Positions 44,733-56,760 of a stretch of DNA of 64,000 bases are shown piece after piece. Location of the stretch: NCBI GenBank assembly GCA_944474755.1, contig OX104112.1, forward strand, positions 90,905,756 through 90,969,755, read 5' to 3'. Each line of letters opens with the position of its first letter. Positions within the stretch are counted from its first letter, which is position 1. Below the pieces are notes generated by a model that was not told the DNA's origin, made no database searches, and saw only the letters and a list, made by a program, of their open reading frames with translations. A program made the translations under genes and the position numbers. This stretch comes from Limnoperna fortunei. Its lineage: Eukaryota; Mollusca; Bivalvia; Mytilida; Modiolidae.

Positions 44733-45994
44733 AATATCAAAACGATAAGGTGCATTGTAGTTATTACAAAAGGACCTATAACAAATTCTCTATACTTTTG
44801 AACTGACGGTCAAAATTGCCATTTGGTCTATCCTTTTTTCTTAATATATCCTAAATGCTGCTCAATGAACATTTAACAACAATTTAATAATTGTGAAAAT
44901 TCATTTAAAAATTGCTTAATATTAAGCTTACGTGTAATCAGTTAATACCAACGTCATGGGCATTTATTAATGTAACATTGACCATTAAAACAGTAATATA
45001 CCATTACTGTTTTTGAGGAGGGAAATACTTATGACTGGAATATGACACCTACGGTCATCTAAGCACAAGAATTTATGACAAAGGATTTAAATTTCAAAAT
45101 TTTCCTGACTTATGCAGCAATATTTCAACTTCTTCTGCATACCCTGTCTATATTTCTCAATTGATCAAGTATACAAGAAATTGAAGCGAGTATACTAATT
45201 TTCGCTAACGTCACCAATATCTTCGGGATAAACGTATAAACCAAGGTTTCAAGAAAAAACTACTCGTCTGCGCATTTTATAAGTTTTACTATAGATATCA
45301 TTGACTTGTTTTGAAAAATATGATTGCCGATAGTTTTTTCCAACTTTTGAATGCAGTGCTGCGAGGTTTATAATACCCATTCATTTTCATCAAAAAACCA
45401 ACTTACATAATACAGTAATGGAAGCAGGAGGTTTGGCATGCAATTTCTTTTGAAATGCCTGTACCAAGTCTAGACCATTGCTGTAGTTACAATATGTTTG
45501 GTTGTTGGTTCAAAAGTTTGTCAGTTTCTTTGACATACATTTGTGGATTGCTTTTTTGACAGTTTCCTTTGATATTTTGTTATTAACTTCATATGGATAT
45601 TACCTGAAGCCGATTAAATGCTATAACTGTATTATTATACTGACGAATAAAAGCAAATTTGTCGCCATTTTTCGAATCGAACAATTACTAGTTACGGAAA
45701 ATTAAGGAGTTTTTTATTCTACGTGCAAATTCTCGAACAATTATTATACCTATGCAGTTGTGAGAGAGAAAAGTTATTACTCCCAACATCTATTTTATTA
45801 AAGTAGAGGTTTCTATTGTGAAGTCTAATCATGACAGTGTCAAGATGTCACAAGTTAAGTATCGCCATGTAGAAATTGTTGTTATACGGATGATAATTTT
45901 TGTTTCTCCTTCAAAACTGCATTGCAACCTGTTCTTCATCTATATGTGTATCATTTATATTATCACTGATTTGTCTTTTCTGACGACTTTACAG
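44733..45994 (+). other. Copy 2 intron relic lacking an NZF exon
   Basis: No CPxCTF-type coding sequence is present on either strand, so the NZF exon is deleted or unrecognisable. 45425-45545 repeats a segment found at 30850-31000 (GGTTTGGCATGC...). 45935-45994 aligns with the intron tail at 7767-7823 of copy 1. Confidence 0.6.
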
Positions 45995-46188
45995 GATGAC
46001 AAAGAATGATCGAGAGAACCCACAGAAAACATACAAGAAAATGACAGAATACAAAATCTACCCTCTTTTAATTTTTAATGACCAAAATATAACAGAAATA
46101 TTTACAGTCACCTCAGACAGGAGGACAGAAGCATGAATTAGATGATGATGTGCATATGACGCCACTCGGAGGTCAGAAAAGATAAATT
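45995..46188 (+). pseudogene. Relic of the alternative terminal exon (copy 2)
   Basis: Follows TGACGACTTTACAG, the same acceptor context as 7824. It aligns with the 7824-8000 region ('cgagagaacccacagaaaacatacaagaaaatgacagaa', 'caggaggacagaagcatga', 'gatgatgtgca') but carries an early TGA (46006-46008), frameshifts and a large loss of the 3' half. Flanking similarity continues to about 46560. Confidence 0.78.
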
Positions 46189-46685
46189 AATACGTATCAA
46201 TGAAGACATTTAAAATCATTCATTTTTCAAGGTTTTTGTGTTGTAAAATAATAAGTATCAATGTATAATTAAAAATCATTCATTTTTTCAAGGTTTTTTT
46301 TGTTGTAAAATAATACGTATCAATACATAATTTGAAATCATTCATGTGTTTCCAGGTTTTTTGTTGTAAAATAATGCACACATTTAACATCATTTTTCTT
46401 TATTTTTGTTCCAGGTTTTTTTGCTGACAAATGAGTAATCTTACATTAGAAGCGTTTAGAGGTTTCATAAAATATGGCAGTGAGAACAATTAATTCCTGT
46501 ATATTTAACCTCATTTCTTCTAACAGATTTAAACTTAAGTTAATAAACACCCAAATATCTACTTTCTATAGTAAATACTGCCACACACTTAATTTGTGCT
46601 AAGAATAATTCATGTGTTGGATTTGTTAACAGGTTAAAATATAATATATAGGTTAAAATATAACAACAAGAAAAACAACTCTGCA
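46189..46685. repeat. Duplicated copy 1 flank with local triplication
   Basis: A unit 'aaatcattcattttttcaaggttttttttgttgtaaaataataCGTATCAAT' is repeated about three times at 46190-46380. After that, 46420-46560 aligns with 8195-8360 of copy 1, the 3' UTR-like region, marking the visible right limit of the duplication. Confidence 0.6.
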
Positions 46686-46693
46686 AGGTTTTC

Positions 46694-47706
46694 GGGTCCA
46701 TAGAAATACCCAAGAATACCCAAGAATACCCAAGAATACCCAAGAATACCCCAGAATACCCAAGAATACCTCATAAAACTACAAAATTTACATGAGATAA
46801 ATGTTTTTTGTGTAAAAAATACATATTGCCAGATGAGAAATATTTTTCATGAGCAACTATAATATTTTAATATAGAAAAACTTGAAATTTTAGACATGTA
46901 GACGCACCGAAATCATTGTAGTACTTCATTGCTTTAAATCAATATATTTAGTTTATAAATGTATGAAGACTAAGTACTTTCCCCTAATTATATTCCCAGT
47001 GTTACTAATATCAGATACATGTATTTGTATTATGGCACTAGGACTTAAATTATAAGAGAAAAGTCTTTTTTTTTTATTTACAGGTATATCAATAAATAAA
47101 AATAAATTAAATGTCGAAACTTTCTTTGATGTTTACAAACAGTCTAAAGGCTTTGGAAGACCCCAAGGTCGCCAAGCCATGTCAGATTGAAAAAAAAAAT
47201 GCGTTAAATAGTATAAAAGAACGAGAATGAATTGTTTAAATGGATTTGTGTTTAAGTGCCAGCGCATATATAAACTTCACTTTTTTTAATTTTAAGTAAA
47301 TTATTGCCCAATATTTGGTCCTTGGTGTTGTGTTGATTTTACACAAAACTAAGCCATATATCGTGGTAATATCATGTATTATTGTTTACAATAGAACACT
47401 AATAAAGTGTAAAATTAAAATAAATCAATGCTGAAACAACCGCCACACGCCCAAATGCGCTTGACAAGGTTACTATCTGCATCAAAGGATTATGCGGTGC
47501 GTGCCAATTCAATCACAATACACGTACAGACTGACCGGGTAAATAAATACATATTGCATTTTTTAAACCAATTTAATAGCCTATAAGTATATTAAAACAT
47601 TTTGGTATTTAAAAAAATGTCCCTTTTGTACTTTTATGAGGTATTCTTAGGTATTCTTGGGTATTCTTGGGTGTTCTTGGGTATTCTTGGGTATTTCTAT
47701 GGACCG
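46694..47706. mobile_element. Non-autonomous TIR transposon, copy B (1013 bp)
   Basis: The left end is GGGTCCATAGAAATACCCAA, the right end is the inverse (TTGGGTATTTCTATGGACC plus G). An exact 8-bp target duplication AGGTTTTC flanks it (46686-46693, 47707-47714). The terminal repeats contain about seven (left) and five (right) tandem copies of a 10-bp unit CCCAAGAATA. Internal sequence matches copy A at 22441-23888. No transposase ORF. Confidence 0.85.
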
Positions 47707-47714
47707 AGGTTTTC

Positions 47715-49494
47715 AACCAAAATATGGAATTGGAATGACGACTTTCCAATTTAAAAAACGCCACCTAGTGTCCACTTCCGGTACTAAAAACTGCGGCTAA
47801 TGCCGCAGTTTTTCCTGTTGAAAACTTATTCAATGGACCATTATCTTGGAGATAAATTTTAACGCTTTTTGTTAATTACAGGTGTTAAAATCTTATTGAA
47901 GATGTAATTAAAACCCCATGCTGTGTAAACATGTTTGTAAATTAATAAACCTTGATGTTTATTACCCCATTTACCTGATGCTTAGGTAGAACCCCAGCTG
48001 TTTTATAACTTGATTAAACAAGCTTACCAGTGACATACCTGTTCCAATATTCAAACTCACCTGTTGCCTATGGCTATAGTTACATCTACTAATGAGGTTA
48101 ATTAGATAATTTAATTGGTATAGTCAAACAATACAAAAAACAATTAAAATCTTTATTTCAATATAATAGTCTTTTAGTGATGATAGCCGTAGTTTTTTTT
48201 AACTGGAAGTAAAAAGGGAGATAAATCATGTAAAACTGGAAATGGGTTATGGGGCATATTTTACATGTCCCCATATTAAGAACAGATAAAGTACACTTAA
48301 AATTTGACTGGTTTTTGGATTCAAGTGTAAATGATACATCATTTCTGGTCATAACAAGATACTCGAGATACATAATAGCAAAAAATTAGATCTTTTTGTC
48401 TTCAAATTTTGATGAAAAATTACATTTTGTAGTTGTCCCCAAACTTTTGTCAACTACGAAACAATTGTACTTTTGTTGCCAATATAAACATGTTATTGCA
48501 ACCCTTGTTTCCAAGGAAGTGTCAATCTACAAGTACTGCATCCTTAAAACAAAATGGTAGCATGACAGAAGTGTCAATGAAAAAGGAAAGAAACAATATT
48601 TGAATTTTGGTAACAAGAGTATACCCTATATGTTTGTATTGTCCACTTGGTAACGGAGATTTTTACATACATGCACATGCTGAAAATTCTCCAAATTTTG
48701 TGATTTTATAGACACGTTGTTGCCCTCATACATAAAAAAAAAGAAAGTTGCAAAAGTAGTGTTAGTGGCTGCAATTCCTTACCTATTCTGCAAATATGTC
48801 CACTACGAAATGGTCAACTACGAAATGATAACTATCGTTTCGTAGTGGACAAGATCGTTTCGTAGTTGACATTTGCATATTTCAGTTCATCTCCACAACA
48901 TTGTTTTATGTAATTAAGGCATTCTACCATTAACTATTGCTGTTAAAATGTTATGCTTTCCATGAAATGTAAGCTTTTAGTCTTTAAATCAGAATTTTTT
49001 TCAAAAATTTTATATTTAAAGTGTTGAAGTGCATTTTATTGTCAAAAGTGAGTTACATACTACGATTGAATTCCAGGGCTACACTAATAGCGACCGATGA
49101 TTGGAGTCATTGTAAATAAAATTACTAACATATTGGTGCTATAAATTTATGCCTACTTTTGTATTTCAATGGAACTGAAAAATATAACTGATCGAATAAC
49201 ATTTAAGACGCTTTTTATGTCAAGTCGTGTTACATACACAAAAAATACATGTAGTTCCGTTATCACTTTCTCCAGCTTTGTTTACTTTTATGACATCTGT
49301 CGCGAAATTGGTTACAATCTTATTTTCTGATACCAGGATATGTAATTACAAGAAAAAAGAACATATTTGAACGAGAACTTAGAAGGTTTTTGCTTTTGTC
49401 AAACATTTAGTTGATATTACATACACCCATAAATATAAAAAGACCTTAAAACATAAGGAAAAGTTGAAGGATATATTCCAATCTTTTGTAAAGG
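47715..49494. other. Non-genic sequence with TCCACTACGAAACG motifs
   Basis: No gene recognised. Positions 48797-48875 hold two direct and two inverted copies of 'tcCACTACGAAAtg/cg' and 'tcAACTACGAAAtg'; one more lies at 48455-48466. Similar motifs recur at 52540-52590. Confidence 0.5.
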
Positions 49495-50335
49495 GTTTAA
49501 GACACATGTCATTGTTTTATGTGACTGTTCCAAGACAACAGTATTAGGTTTGGGACACATGTTACTGTTTTATGTGACTTTTCCAAGCCAACAGTAAAAG
49601 GGTTGGGACACATGTTATTGTTTTATGTGACTGTTCCAAGCCAACAGTATAGGGTTGGGACACATGTTATTGTTTAATGTGACTTTTCTAAGGCAACAGT
49701 AAAGCTGAAGGGGTCATTGTCGACCTGGGTACTATATCAGCGTACCCAGGGTACTTAAAATTTGAGAAATGGTACCCAGAGTACTGTCGCTTAACATAAA
49801 CGTACCCGGTGTGGTAAGTATCGGGAGATTACGTTCATTTCCTTCCCGTGTTTGGTCCACAATTATAAATAGAAGAATGGCGGTTTGTTACAGTTTAAAG
49901 TTACGTTTGTTTTGATTATGTGCATGTTTATGAACACTGTTTAAAATAATGGATTTGATTCAACAATATTGGTCTGGGTACGTTTATGTTAAGCGACAGT
50001 ACCCTGGGTACCATTTCTCAAAATTTAAGTACCCTGGGTACGCTGATATAGTACCCAGGTCGACAATGACCCCTTCAGCAACAGTAAATTGTTTGGGACA
50101 CAGGTTATTGTTTTATGTGACTGTTCCAAGGCAGCAGTATACGGTTTGGGTCACAGGTTAATGTTTATGCAACTGTTCCAGGCCAACAGTATATGGTTGG
50201 GACACATGTTATTGTTTTATGTGACTGTTCCAAGCCAACAGTAAAGGGTTTGGGTCACAGGTTAATGTTTTATGTGACTGTTTTTAGCCAACAGTAAAGT
50301 ATTTGAGACACAGGTTAATGTTTTATGTGACATTG
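49495..50335. repeat. About 53-bp satellite array, interrupted
   Basis: The unit contains GGGACACATGTTATTGTTTT, then ATGTGACTGTTCCAAGCCAA and CAGTAAAGGGTT. About nine degenerate copies flank the inverted-repeat insertion at 49704-50079. Confidence 0.8.
49704..50079. mobile_element. 376-bp inverted-repeat element inside the satellite
   Basis: Ends GCTGAAGGGGTCATTGTCGA and its inverse; the arms run for about 100 bases (to near 49805 and 49976) with only a few mismatches. A 9-bp duplication AACAGTAAA (49695-49703, 50080-50088) flanks it, present once per unit elsewhere in the array. Long arms and a 9-bp duplication suit a Mutator-like MITE; no protein is encoded. Confidence 0.85.
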
Positions 50336-53300
50336 GGACCTTGGCAACATAGTGGTAAATGTAGTTTGTTCATCTAGTACTTTTGATCACTGGCCTTTAT
50401 ACACTGATGTTGTGAGTTCGATCTTTACTGCTTGCAATGTGTACTGTACTCCAAATCTAATTGACAAGAATTACCAGTTTTTTTCCAGACAGTTGAGGGT
50501 TTTCATCTGTATTACCTTATACAATGTTTTTTTCTTGAAATTTTAAAGTGTTTCTATTAACAAATTATGGAACTTATTCAGAATTTTACTATATTTTTCC
50601 GACGCAGTCGGTATTATATTCACTTTTTACCCTTTGACCTCATGACACTTCACCTCTACTCAAAGCAAGTAACGTGATCCTAATTCTGTTTCTTGATTAG
50701 TCAAAAACCAATTTGGACGGGGGTTCGAAACAGGGTAATTAATTGGACAGGGGTTCGGAACAGGATGGTAAATTGGCAATTCTCCTTTCAAATTGTGCAC
50801 TATTATTATTAGATTTTGTCGTCTGTTTGTTTATAAAATAATTTCATAGTGTAATTTAAGTATTAAGAACGATAGCGATGAGCTGCAGTTTGTACAATTT
50901 TATATTAAGCGACTTGTACAAAAATGTTAAATATTTTTTATTAGAAGTACAGCGCAAATTAAAACGCATATTAACACCCTGGATTTTTCCGGGATTTAAT
51001 AGAGTGTAAAAGAAACGAAGAGAAGAAATTTTAATTAATTTCTTTAAAAAATACAAATTAACAATCATTATATATTCACGTCGATAGTAAATCAAATGTG
51101 TTATTATCGTTCTTGGGCGTCCGTCGTAGTACACACATAGATAGAGAGTTGTGGCTCTAATTGTAAAGTATACTTTGCTTAATCAGTAAATTTTAAACTA
51201 TAAACATTTTATTAAACAATTCTTATATTCAATTTGTTGACATACTTGTATAACAGCTTTTGGTGCTTGCAGAAAAATTTAATTTCTGTATCTTAGGCAG
51301 TGGGTTTCAATACATAATAGCAATAAACGTTCTGGAATACACGTACATGTACAACAAATTATCAATTTTGAGTTAACTGTATGCTTGGTAAATCTGTTAA
51401 TATTGAAAACACGTAAATAAAAAGGGGGGCGAACACATGTATAAATTAATAATTTCCAACTCGTTTCACCCGGGACTAATGTTAATTTATAGGTTCATTA
51501 TTTCTTTAACGTAGTAATAATTGTCCGTCAGTACTTCCCCAAAAAAATTTCCATCAAACATTTCTGGTCTATTGAAACGGGGAATTTGTATGACAATAAT
51601 GACGATTCGTAGTTTAATGCATAACTCAATTTATATCTTTAATGCGTCGGTTATCTTTTTTAAAGATAGTACTTGTTTAATACATAAATTGGTGCATATG
51701 ACAACAGCACTTGTAAATGAACTGAGGGAGGGTTTTCTAATAATTATCTAATAATTCATTCAGTGCACATCAAAGCGGGGGATGCGGGATTTTGCATGAT
51801 CTGTAATTAATAATTATTGATTTTTTGTGACCTATGATTTTAGGTTCCTGTTCTTTATAGAAGATGGGTACAATTGTACAGCCATTTCTATTTTCTATGA
51901 CCTGTTATTTTCTCTAGTTTTATTTTCTGTGAGTCCTGACCAGAACCCCTATTTTCATCCCACTCTCATCAAAGTTTATAATTATAAAAAAGGAAATGCT
52001 TTGAGTAATCCTTCACACAGGTATGGAGTACAGTTGCAAGTTAGAGATCTCACTCACCCGATTTTTCATTTGAATGACTAATTTAGTCGAGCAAAATTTT
52101 TCAAGAGCAAAATACACAAGAGTTTGTTTTCTTTTCTTCAAGTTTAATTTATTCCTTTCGGTAGTTTAAAAGAAGTTAAGGATAAAGAAAGAGCAGCTGA
52201 TACTAATTGATCACCGTGAGTTGACTCGAAGACCATGACTGTTTCTTGTGTTAACTTGTTCGAACACACCGCACCACTGCCACTCTGACGATGCCACTGC
52301 AACCGCAAGACTGTATACTGATTCGAATTGCTAACGCATGTGACACAATAAAAAGTAGTTTATAAAAAAAAACTAGAGAAGTGTCCGTCTTATTTTTTAT
52401 TCAATTGGTTTTTTAATGTATATCGCTTTAATAATGTCACACATAAATTATAATTTGAGTAATGTGGGGTATATATCAGGAATTGATTTTATCATAGTTT
52501 TCACTCTTACTGCAAGTTATGCAGCATTATCCACTACGTAACGATTTCGTCCACTACGAAACGGTCTTGTCCACTACGCAACGCAATATGAAAATACAAT
52601 TTGTTCTCAAACATATAATTATTTTGTTAAACCGAATTAGATACATTTCAAACCCCTCAAGGCATTTATTATGATGTGTTGAAAATATATTTGAAAGGTC
52701 CACTAAAGAATATTTGTATTTGAAAGGGTATGATTTTATTAATGTCTAATATTTTTCATATTTAAAGTTTGAATAAATTCTACAAAGATGACTCGAGAAA
52801 TGTTTAGTAAAGGTTTTTACATCTTATGTATCAATTTTGTCAAAGTCAGTATTAAATCAACAGATAAAATGGATTTCTATTCATTTTTTCATATTATTAA
52901 TTGCAACTAAAATACCAATTTTGTAGTGGACATTTTTTTAAAATGAGTCATAATTTTTGTATTTTTTTATTAGTTATTGTTTGCGTTAAGACTGCATATT
53001 TTAACATTTGTTAGCATTGATGTTGAAAAGTTTCGTTACATTAAAAAAGTTCAAATAGTTAAATTTTCTTTTCGATATGTTTTGTGGCCTAAAAATCACA
53101 CTTTTATTGAAAAAAAAAACATTTATTCCCGACGCTTTTTTTTAATTATCTTAGCTTTAACAATTGGTAGTTTACGTTAACAAAAGTCGTAAATGATTTT
53201 TAATTGTAATTGTTTCGTTTTGATTTTATAATCCGTTTGGTACCGTTAATATTTTTAATTACAAAACGTCTATTTACATGTTAAAACCAATCACCAGTCA

Positions 53301-53355
53301 TGACATAATTATTATCTGCTATTTTGTTTAAATTGACATACCTGTACTAATTGTT
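50336..53355. other. Repeat-rich non-genic sequence
   Basis: Includes the 50590-51700 copy of the dispersed repeat seen at 16640-18110, a cluster of CACTACGAAACG-type motifs (52540-52590) and a copy of the 4570-4790 repeat (53140-53355). An 84-codon ORF at 51827-52081 has no recognisable domain and is not called. Confidence 0.5.
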
Positions 53356-53378
53356 ATTACCGTCTCCCATGGGAGACG
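53355..53378. repeat. 24-bp perfect palindrome
   Basis: TACCGTCTCCCATGGGAGAC plus GGTA, self-complementary, at the left edge of the 3.7-kb block that splits the older repeat. Confidence 0.7.
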
Positions 53379-53620
53379 GTATACATTGTCAAATGATGAT
53401 CAGTCTTCGGAGTAAATGACTCTCTGATACTTGATTGGGTGGTGAACTAAATCTATAAATATTTTTCTCATTTCATTGGTTTACGTCAGGATCGCACTAG
53501 TATGTGTACTGAAATTTCGATATATTCTTAGGTCGAATCGGGGTTGTAATCAGTATTTTAGTGTAGTAATGTAACGTTCCACATATTGACTTCTACTTCA
53601 TTCAATGCATTGAACAGTGT

Positions 53621-56463
53621 AAGTAAGTAAGTAAATCTTTTATTACCAATTTTGGACCCATTGTTGGGTATGACAGTTTTCATAAAAGATAATACATTTA
53701 CATGCAAGACAAAGACACAACAAAAGTTATAAAATCAAACAGACAAAGATATATGTGTGTGCACACAAAATATGACTAGATAATCAAATAAAAGATTAAA
53801 CAAAATACAACTTTACAATAGGCATTGAAGAGAGGGAGAGATCCAAAAATAGTCATTAGAATAGATTGTAATTACATAATATACAGATTCAATAACATTG
53901 TATAATGTCTATAATTTTTCCAACAATTCCCAGTTATTATTTATATAACACAAACACAGACTTCATGTACTGCTATAACACTAGAATGTTTATGCTTTAG
54001 TAACAGATGGTCAATTCAAAGTCTTGCGGATCATAAAGCATTTGTAAATATAGCTTGCAAAATCACTGATTATTTGACTATTTTCGTTTGACATTAGCCA
54101 GATAAATTTGTCTTTGTTCTGTAGATTATGAAAGTTGGGATATTTATTTTCAATTACTTTTAAAAATTGTTTTCGTTCTTCCGCATATAATGAACATTCA
54201 AGTGCAAAATGAATTTCGTTTTCTATATCATCTGATTTGCAAATTTTACATTTTCTGTTTTCTAACGGAATTTTTTTGTATCTTCCTACTTCTATAGCAA
54301 GCTGATGTGAACTTATTCTAAAATTTGTAAAACATTTTAATATATCAGGCTTTTTGATTGCCGAGAAGTACTTTTCTCTACATAGTCTGGTTTTGAATAG
54401 ACCATATGTTCTAAGCTTACCAGTTTGGTTATTGGCACAATCAGCGATTGAATTTGACCATGTGATTTTGAATCTTTTAATGAGTTTTTCACGTGTTTTT
54501 GCTACAATATTTTGAGTTTTGATTAAATGCAAAGGCAGATTTAGATGTTTAAGTACAAAATAGATACTTGACAGCCAACTTGGTTTATTATATTGAAAAA
54601 GATTTTCATTTTCTTTAAAAGCATTTGACAAAAGTGAGTCTTCAGGTGCTTCTTCTAGTCGCTGAAGGTATTTAATACTATTGCATATAACATCAATGTA
54701 CAATGGATATCTACCAACTTCTCCTAATATTGCATTATTTGATGACCTTTTATGTGATCCACACATATATTTAAGGGATTTGATATGTAGCTTATCACAA
54801 TAAAGATTATTTAATGAATTTTCAAGCATATACTCTTCTTTTTTAGTTTTCACAGATTCCGTGTTTATAGTACCCCATATTTCACACCCATATAGAACTA
54901 CAGGTTTTACCATATGATCAAACAGATGTAGTAAGGTGTTCATATTTGGTTTTGTATCACCAAAACTTTTACTTAGCTTGAAAAATGCGTTTAAGCCCCT
55001 TTTATATAAATCATTCTGACAGTTAATGAAAGATCCAGATGCACTGAAAATGATTCCAAGATATTTATATGACATGGTGTGATCAATCTCTAATCCCTTA
55101 TATTTGAACACGGTATTTGAGAGTTTAGGATTTCTATAAAATATCATGACTTTAGTTTTCTTAAGGTTAACTGTTAGACAATATTTCTCACAAAATGTTG
55201 ATAATTTATTCAGACAATTTTGAAGACCATTCGCAGTGGACGATAAAAGTACTAGATCATCAGCATAAAGTAAGCAATTAAGATTAGTTTTCCCTAATGT
55301 AACTGGGTCATCTGTTTGATCGAACATAGTTGGTAATTCATCTATAAGTATCTTGAATAGATTAGGGCTTAAATTATCACCCTGTCGCACACCAAGTTCA
55401 GGTTCAAATGCCTCAGTGAGTTTATTCCCTAGCCTTATAGATAGTTTGTTAGACAAGTACATATTTTTAATAACATTATAGAAAGGACCCCGTATACCAA
55501 TTTGACAAAGCCTATATAGCATGGCAGAGTGGATTACTGTATCAAAAGCCTTTGATAGGTCAACAAAGCAGGTATAAAGTTTAGCTTTTGATGAAATAAA
55601 TTTCTGTATTATGGTTCTTAGAACAAACATATGGTCCGCAGTACGCGATTTTGGTTGAAATCCTATTTGGGTTTCATTTATTACTTTGTTTTCATCCAGG
55701 TAGGTCTGTAGGCGATCATTTAGTATAACATTGAAGACTTTAGACAAACATGGCATAATAGCTATTCCTCTATAATTCGAAGGATCATTGGGATCTTCAG
55801 ATTTATAAATTGGTTTTATATATCCCACTTTCCACTGTTCAGGGTATTTTCCAGAGATTAATATTAAATTAAAGAGTTTCAACATACATGGCATGAGATG
55901 TACCATACCAATCTTAATCATTTCATTTTTAATACCATCAAGACCAGCTGACTTATTGTTTTTTAGTTTTTTAATAGATGAGATTACTTCGTCCTCAGTT
56001 AATTTATAATCTAGTTTACAAAATGTTTTTTCCCTTTCAGCTTCCTTTAACACAAAATTGAATTCATTGTTCTTTTCTCGGTTGTTATTATTAATGCTGA
56101 ACAGTTTTGAGAAATGCTGAACCCATCTGTCACTAGGTATTTTCCCAGATGGGTCATTGTCTTTATTTTCTTCTTTAAGGTCTTTTATTAAAGCCCAGTA
56201 GGCATTTGGGTCTTTATCAAATAAGTTTTCTAATTTTTTTATTATATTTGATTTAAATTCTCTGTATTTTTGTTTACAGCATCGACTATAACTTTTGCGA
56301 AATTTATAGAAGGACCCACGAATAATAGGGTCATTTGGATATTTAGAGTAAAGGTTACTCTTTCTAAATAATTCTGATTTCATTTTTTCCAAGTCTTTAT
56401 CAAAAAATGTTTTTTTATTTTTATTTTTATTTTTATTTTTCATGTTTGTTTTAGGGTGAAACT
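53621..56463 (-). mobile_element. 5'-truncated LINE (non-LTR retrotransposon)
   Basis: Minus-strand element ending 3' in a short (ACTT)n tail (53621-53632 on the plus strand reads TAAGTAAGTAAG). The ORF at 54011-56443 carries RT and C-terminal zinc motif but no endonuclease. The 5' end is a Lys/Asn-coding AAAATA-type simple repeat (56418-56443). Confidence 0.85.
54011..56443 (-). CDS. LINE ORF2 reverse transcriptase (endonuclease missing)
   Basis: An 810-codon open frame. RT motifs in order: NKSAGLDGIKNEMIK, YIKPIYKSEDPNDPSNYRGI, LYTCFVDLSKAFDTV (catalytic Asp), GVRQGDNLSPNLFKI, LNCLLYADDLVLLSS (YADD) and LNLKKTKVMIF-like thumb. The C-terminus has a C-x2-C...H...C knuckle (CKICKSDDIENEIHFALECS). 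No internal stop, so it is fairly young. The initiator methionine precedes a (KN)n run and is probably not the ancestral start, because endonuclease should lie upstream. Confidence 0.93.
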   Translation of the reverse strand: MKNKNKNKNKKTFFDKDLEKMKSELFRKSNLYSKYPNDPIIRGSFYKFRKSYSRCCKQKYREFKSNIIKKLENLFDKDPNAYWALIKDLKEENKDNDPSGKIPSDRWVQHFSKLFSINNNNREKNNEFNFVLKEAEREKTFCKLDYKLTEDEVISSIKKLKNNKSAGLDGIKNEMIKIGMVHLMPCMLKLFNLILISGKYPEQWKVGYIKPIYKSEDPNDPSNYRGIAIMPCLSKVFNVILNDRLQTYLDENKVINETQIGFQPKSRTADHMFVLRTIIQKFISSKAKLYTCFVDLSKAFDTVIHSAMLYRLCQIGIRGPFYNVIKNMYLSNKLSIRLGNKLTEAFEPELGVRQGDNLSPNLFKILIDELPTMFDQTDDPVTLGKTNLNCLLYADDLVLLSSTANGLQNCLNKLSTFCEKYCLTVNLKKTKVMIFYRNPKLSNTVFKYKGLEIDHTMSYKYLGIIFSASGSFINCQNDLYKRGLNAFFKLSKSFGDTKPNMNTLLHLFDHMVKPVVLYGCEIWGTINTESVKTKKEEYMLENSLNNLYCDKLHIKSLKYMCGSHKRSSNNAILGEVGRYPLYIDVICNSIKYLQRLEEAPEDSLLSNAFKENENLFQYNKPSWLSSIYFVLKHLNLPLHLIKTQNIVAKTREKLIKRFKITWSNSIADCANNQTGKLRTYGLFKTRLCREKYFSAIKKPDILKCFTNFRISSHQLAIEVGRYKKIPLENRKCKICKSDDIENEIHFALECSLYAEERKQFLKVIENKYPNFHNLQNKDKFIWLMSNENSQIISDFASYIYKCFMIRKTLN

Positions 56464-56467
56464 TTTA

Positions 56468-56760
56468 AGCGAACAATTAAAAGGTAATCATTGTACCAAA
56501 ATCTCCCTACTTTTTAAACTGTTTGGGTTAGGAAAAAAATATATGTTCTATATCCTTTATTTTCGTTAATCAGTATTTTAGTGTAGTAATGTAACGTTCC
56601 ACATATTGACTTCTATCTCATTCAATGCATTGGTCAGTGAACAATTAAAAGGTAAACATTGTACCAAAATCTCCCTACTTTTTAAAGCTGTTTGGGTTAG
56701 GAAAATATTATATGTTCAGTATCATTATTTTCGTTCTGATATTGATGCAAATTTAACAAA
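56468..56760. repeat. Tandem duplication split by the LINE
   Basis: Segment B (AACAATTAAAAGGTAATCAT...TTTTCGTT) at 56473-56570 recurs at 56640-56740, and segment A (CAGTATTTTAGTGTAGTAAT...CATTG) at 56570-56635 recurs at 53556-53620. The order is A, LINE, B, A, B, so the LINE entered one unit of an A-B tandem pair. Confidence 0.75.

Noticed and set aside
51827..52081. Possible small secreted protein
   Set aside because: No clear signal peptide or relatives, and located within repeat-rich DNA; not distinguishable from chance.
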